Assembly (NCBI GenBank): GCA_010093685.1
Contig: MU006261.1
Coordinates: 35,573-46,086 of the forward strand
Reading direction: 5' to 3'
Length of the DNA stretch: 10,514 bases
DNA from: Ophiobolus disseminans
Taxonomy: Eukaryota > Ascomycota > Dothideomycetes > Pleosporales > Phaeosphaeriaceae
Shown: one piece after another, positions 9,517 through 10,514 of the stretch
How positions within the stretch are numbered: the first letter of the stretch is position 1
How the letters are laid out: each line of letters begins with the position of its first letter
Made by a program: the position numbers and the translations under genes
Notes under the pieces: model-generated
What the model was told of the DNA's origin: nothing
The model's input: only the letters and a program-made list of their open reading frames with translations
The model's database searches: none

Positions 9517-9552
9517 TAAGGCTTGCGCCAGGACCTGACTGGCACGATCCAT
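9517..9552 (-). pseudogene. Inverted 12-codon stub of the transposase start
   Basis: Read on the minus strand from the ATG at 9552, this gives the same first 12 residues as the transposase (MDRASQVLAQAL), then diverges into unrelated sequence. It shows that the right arm copies the 5' end of a transposase gene. It cannot encode a transposase. Confidence 0.8.
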
Positions 9553-10132
9553 AGCGACTGAGGTGGTAGAATGAGTCAAATGAGGCCCACGAGGATTACG
9601 GACTCGACTTCTAAATTTAGCCGACGCTTGGACATTTCAGATAAGAAGAAGCTTTGAGAAGAGCTGCGCCACATCAATGATGGATTTGGTATAGTGCGGT
9701 GGCGGTGATAAAATACAATACTTAATAAGCACGCTAGATCCTCTCGCTTAAACAGAGTGCCTGTTAGTCTGTACGGACAAACTTTTAATTTGGACCACAA
9801 TAAACAGGATACTACAAAAGATTGAGGTAGCCTTCTTGCTAATTAGACCTGTATCCCGAACGCTCCGAAATCCAGAATAATCTTATTTAAAGCAGTGCAG
9901 TAGGGGTGCAAGCACGACGCAGTCCTTAACACTGTGAACGGAACGATCGACAGTAGTACAAAGAATGTTGTATTTTTCTTGCTGCAGCCTAGGATCTATA
10001 GGAAAAATATGTAGAGAATAGTATTAAGCACGCTGTAAATCCTCTACGCTACTGTAACAGTGTAGTAAGTAATGCGTCTTGAGTTGGATTTTTTTCGGCG
10101 AGAGGGGTTTTTCGACTAGCAGGGAGGGACGT
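9517..10132 (-). repeat. Right long terminal inverted repeat (about 616 bp)
   Basis: This is the inverted counterpart of 3128-3730. The outermost 46 bases match 41/46, and the innermost 40 (9517-9556) match 37/40 with only C/T differences. The middle is collinear but worn (32/45 in 9998-10042, 11 of 13 differences being transitions). The inner edge at 9517 is sharp: similarity stops at the same Leu codon that ends the left arm. Confidence 0.85.
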
Positions 10133-10134
10133 TA
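10133..10134. repeat. TA target-site duplication, right
   Basis: TA directly follows the terminal GGGACGT. It is paired with the TA at 3126-3127. Confidence 0.7.
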
Positions 10135-10514
10135 ATTTACTAAACTTAGGAGAATATAATGCTAAGTTATGTGGGTAGATCAAAGCGTGGTATAGTGCTG
10201 ACCGGTATCGGTTTCCGGATCTTGCACTTCGCTTGTTCTTGCCGCACGGTCTTCCGCTTCTACACTTACCATTCTGGTACTAGCCTATCCAGGGGGTCTA
10301 CCGTAATTAATCCCAGTTCGTACGGTTCAGAATCACTTAGTCATCCTTCCTGACTCGTGCATCATCCGTAGTTGCTGGTAAAACTAAAGAGATATCGCGC
10401 TGCACAGCACTAAGTCCTTAACTTATAAGAGTGATGTGTTAGACATTATACGCGCTACTTCTAAGTTACACATCTCGATCACAGATCTCTGCACTAAGGG
10501 AATATCCTGTCTTT
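10135..10514. other. Right flank, no recognisable gene
   Basis: A 64-codon ORF at 10159-10353 has no recognisable motif and no coding-like features I can support. No similarity to the left flank was noticed. This is host sequence beyond the transposon end. Confidence 0.5.

Larger units (their letters stand above)
3128..10132 (+). mobile_element. 7.0-kb Tc1/mariner (Fot1/pogo-type) transposon with long inverted arms and an NLR gene as cargo
   Basis: The outer ends are inverted copies starting ACGTCCCTCCCT, with 41 of the first 46 bases matching, and a TA flanks each end. The arms stay alignable for about 600 bp inward on both sides. The left half encodes a CENP-B/Fot1-type DDE transposase, the protein expected for an element with TA duplications. 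The right half carries a HET-NACHT-WD40 gene. I looked for another copy of the terminus between the transposase stop (5395) and the NLR start and saw none, so the transposase appears to have no closer right end. Known Fot1-type elements are usually about 2 kb, so this one is unusually long. Alternatives: two related elements in inverted orientation flanking a resident gene, or an NLR captured after one internal end was lost. The transposase nonsense codon suggests the element is not autonomous now. Confidence 0.75.

Noticed and set aside
3128..10132. Starship-type element
   Set aside because: There is no tyrosine-recombinase captain gene; the termini, TA flanks and DDE transposase fit Tc1/mariner-type instead.
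10159..10353. 64-codon ORF in the right flank
   Set aside because: It has no motif, no homology I recognise and no supporting splice or start context.

Overview
The window looks like a filamentous ascomycete (Pezizomycotina, plausibly Dothideomycetes/Pleosporales). The reasons are short GT..AG introns with fungal branch points (CTAAT, TACTAAC), a HET-NACHT-WD40 gene of a type found in these fungi, a Fot1/pogo-type DDE transposase, and transition-rich divergence resembling repeat-induced point mutation (RIP). The genus assignment is inference.

Layout. Positions 1-2792 hold most of an M16 metallopeptidase (insulysin/Ste23 family), cut by the left edge, with one intron and one in-frame TAG. Positions 2793-3127 are AT-rich spacer. 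Positions 3128-10132 form what I read as one 7,005-bp inverted-repeat DNA transposon flanked by TA on both sides. Its arms are about 603 bp (left) and 616 bp (right) and are collinear but diverged inverted copies. Each arm runs from the terminal ACGTCCCTCCCT into the first 12 codons of the transposase. Inside are a 566-position DDE transposase (3695-5395) broken by one TAG, an 840-bp noncoding stretch, and an NLR-type gene (6237 to 9103, originally to 9288) with HET, NACHT and WD40 parts. Positions 10135-10514 are flank in which I recognise nothing.

The main point is that an NLR-like heterokaryon-incompatibility/immune receptor gene sits as apparent cargo between the long inverted arms of a Tc1/mariner-superfamily (Fot1/pogo) element. 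Both genes are only lightly broken: one nonsense codon in the transposase, and one missing G in the second of two otherwise identical 126-bp WD40 units. The NLR also has a 56-nt intron between its NACHT-proximal region and its WD40 region. Ignoring it makes the gene look like two overlapping ORFs.

Limits: no database search, copy-number check or RIP-index calculation was possible. The single-element interpretation rests on the inverted arms, the flanking TA dinucleotides and the absence of any other recognisable terminus inside.
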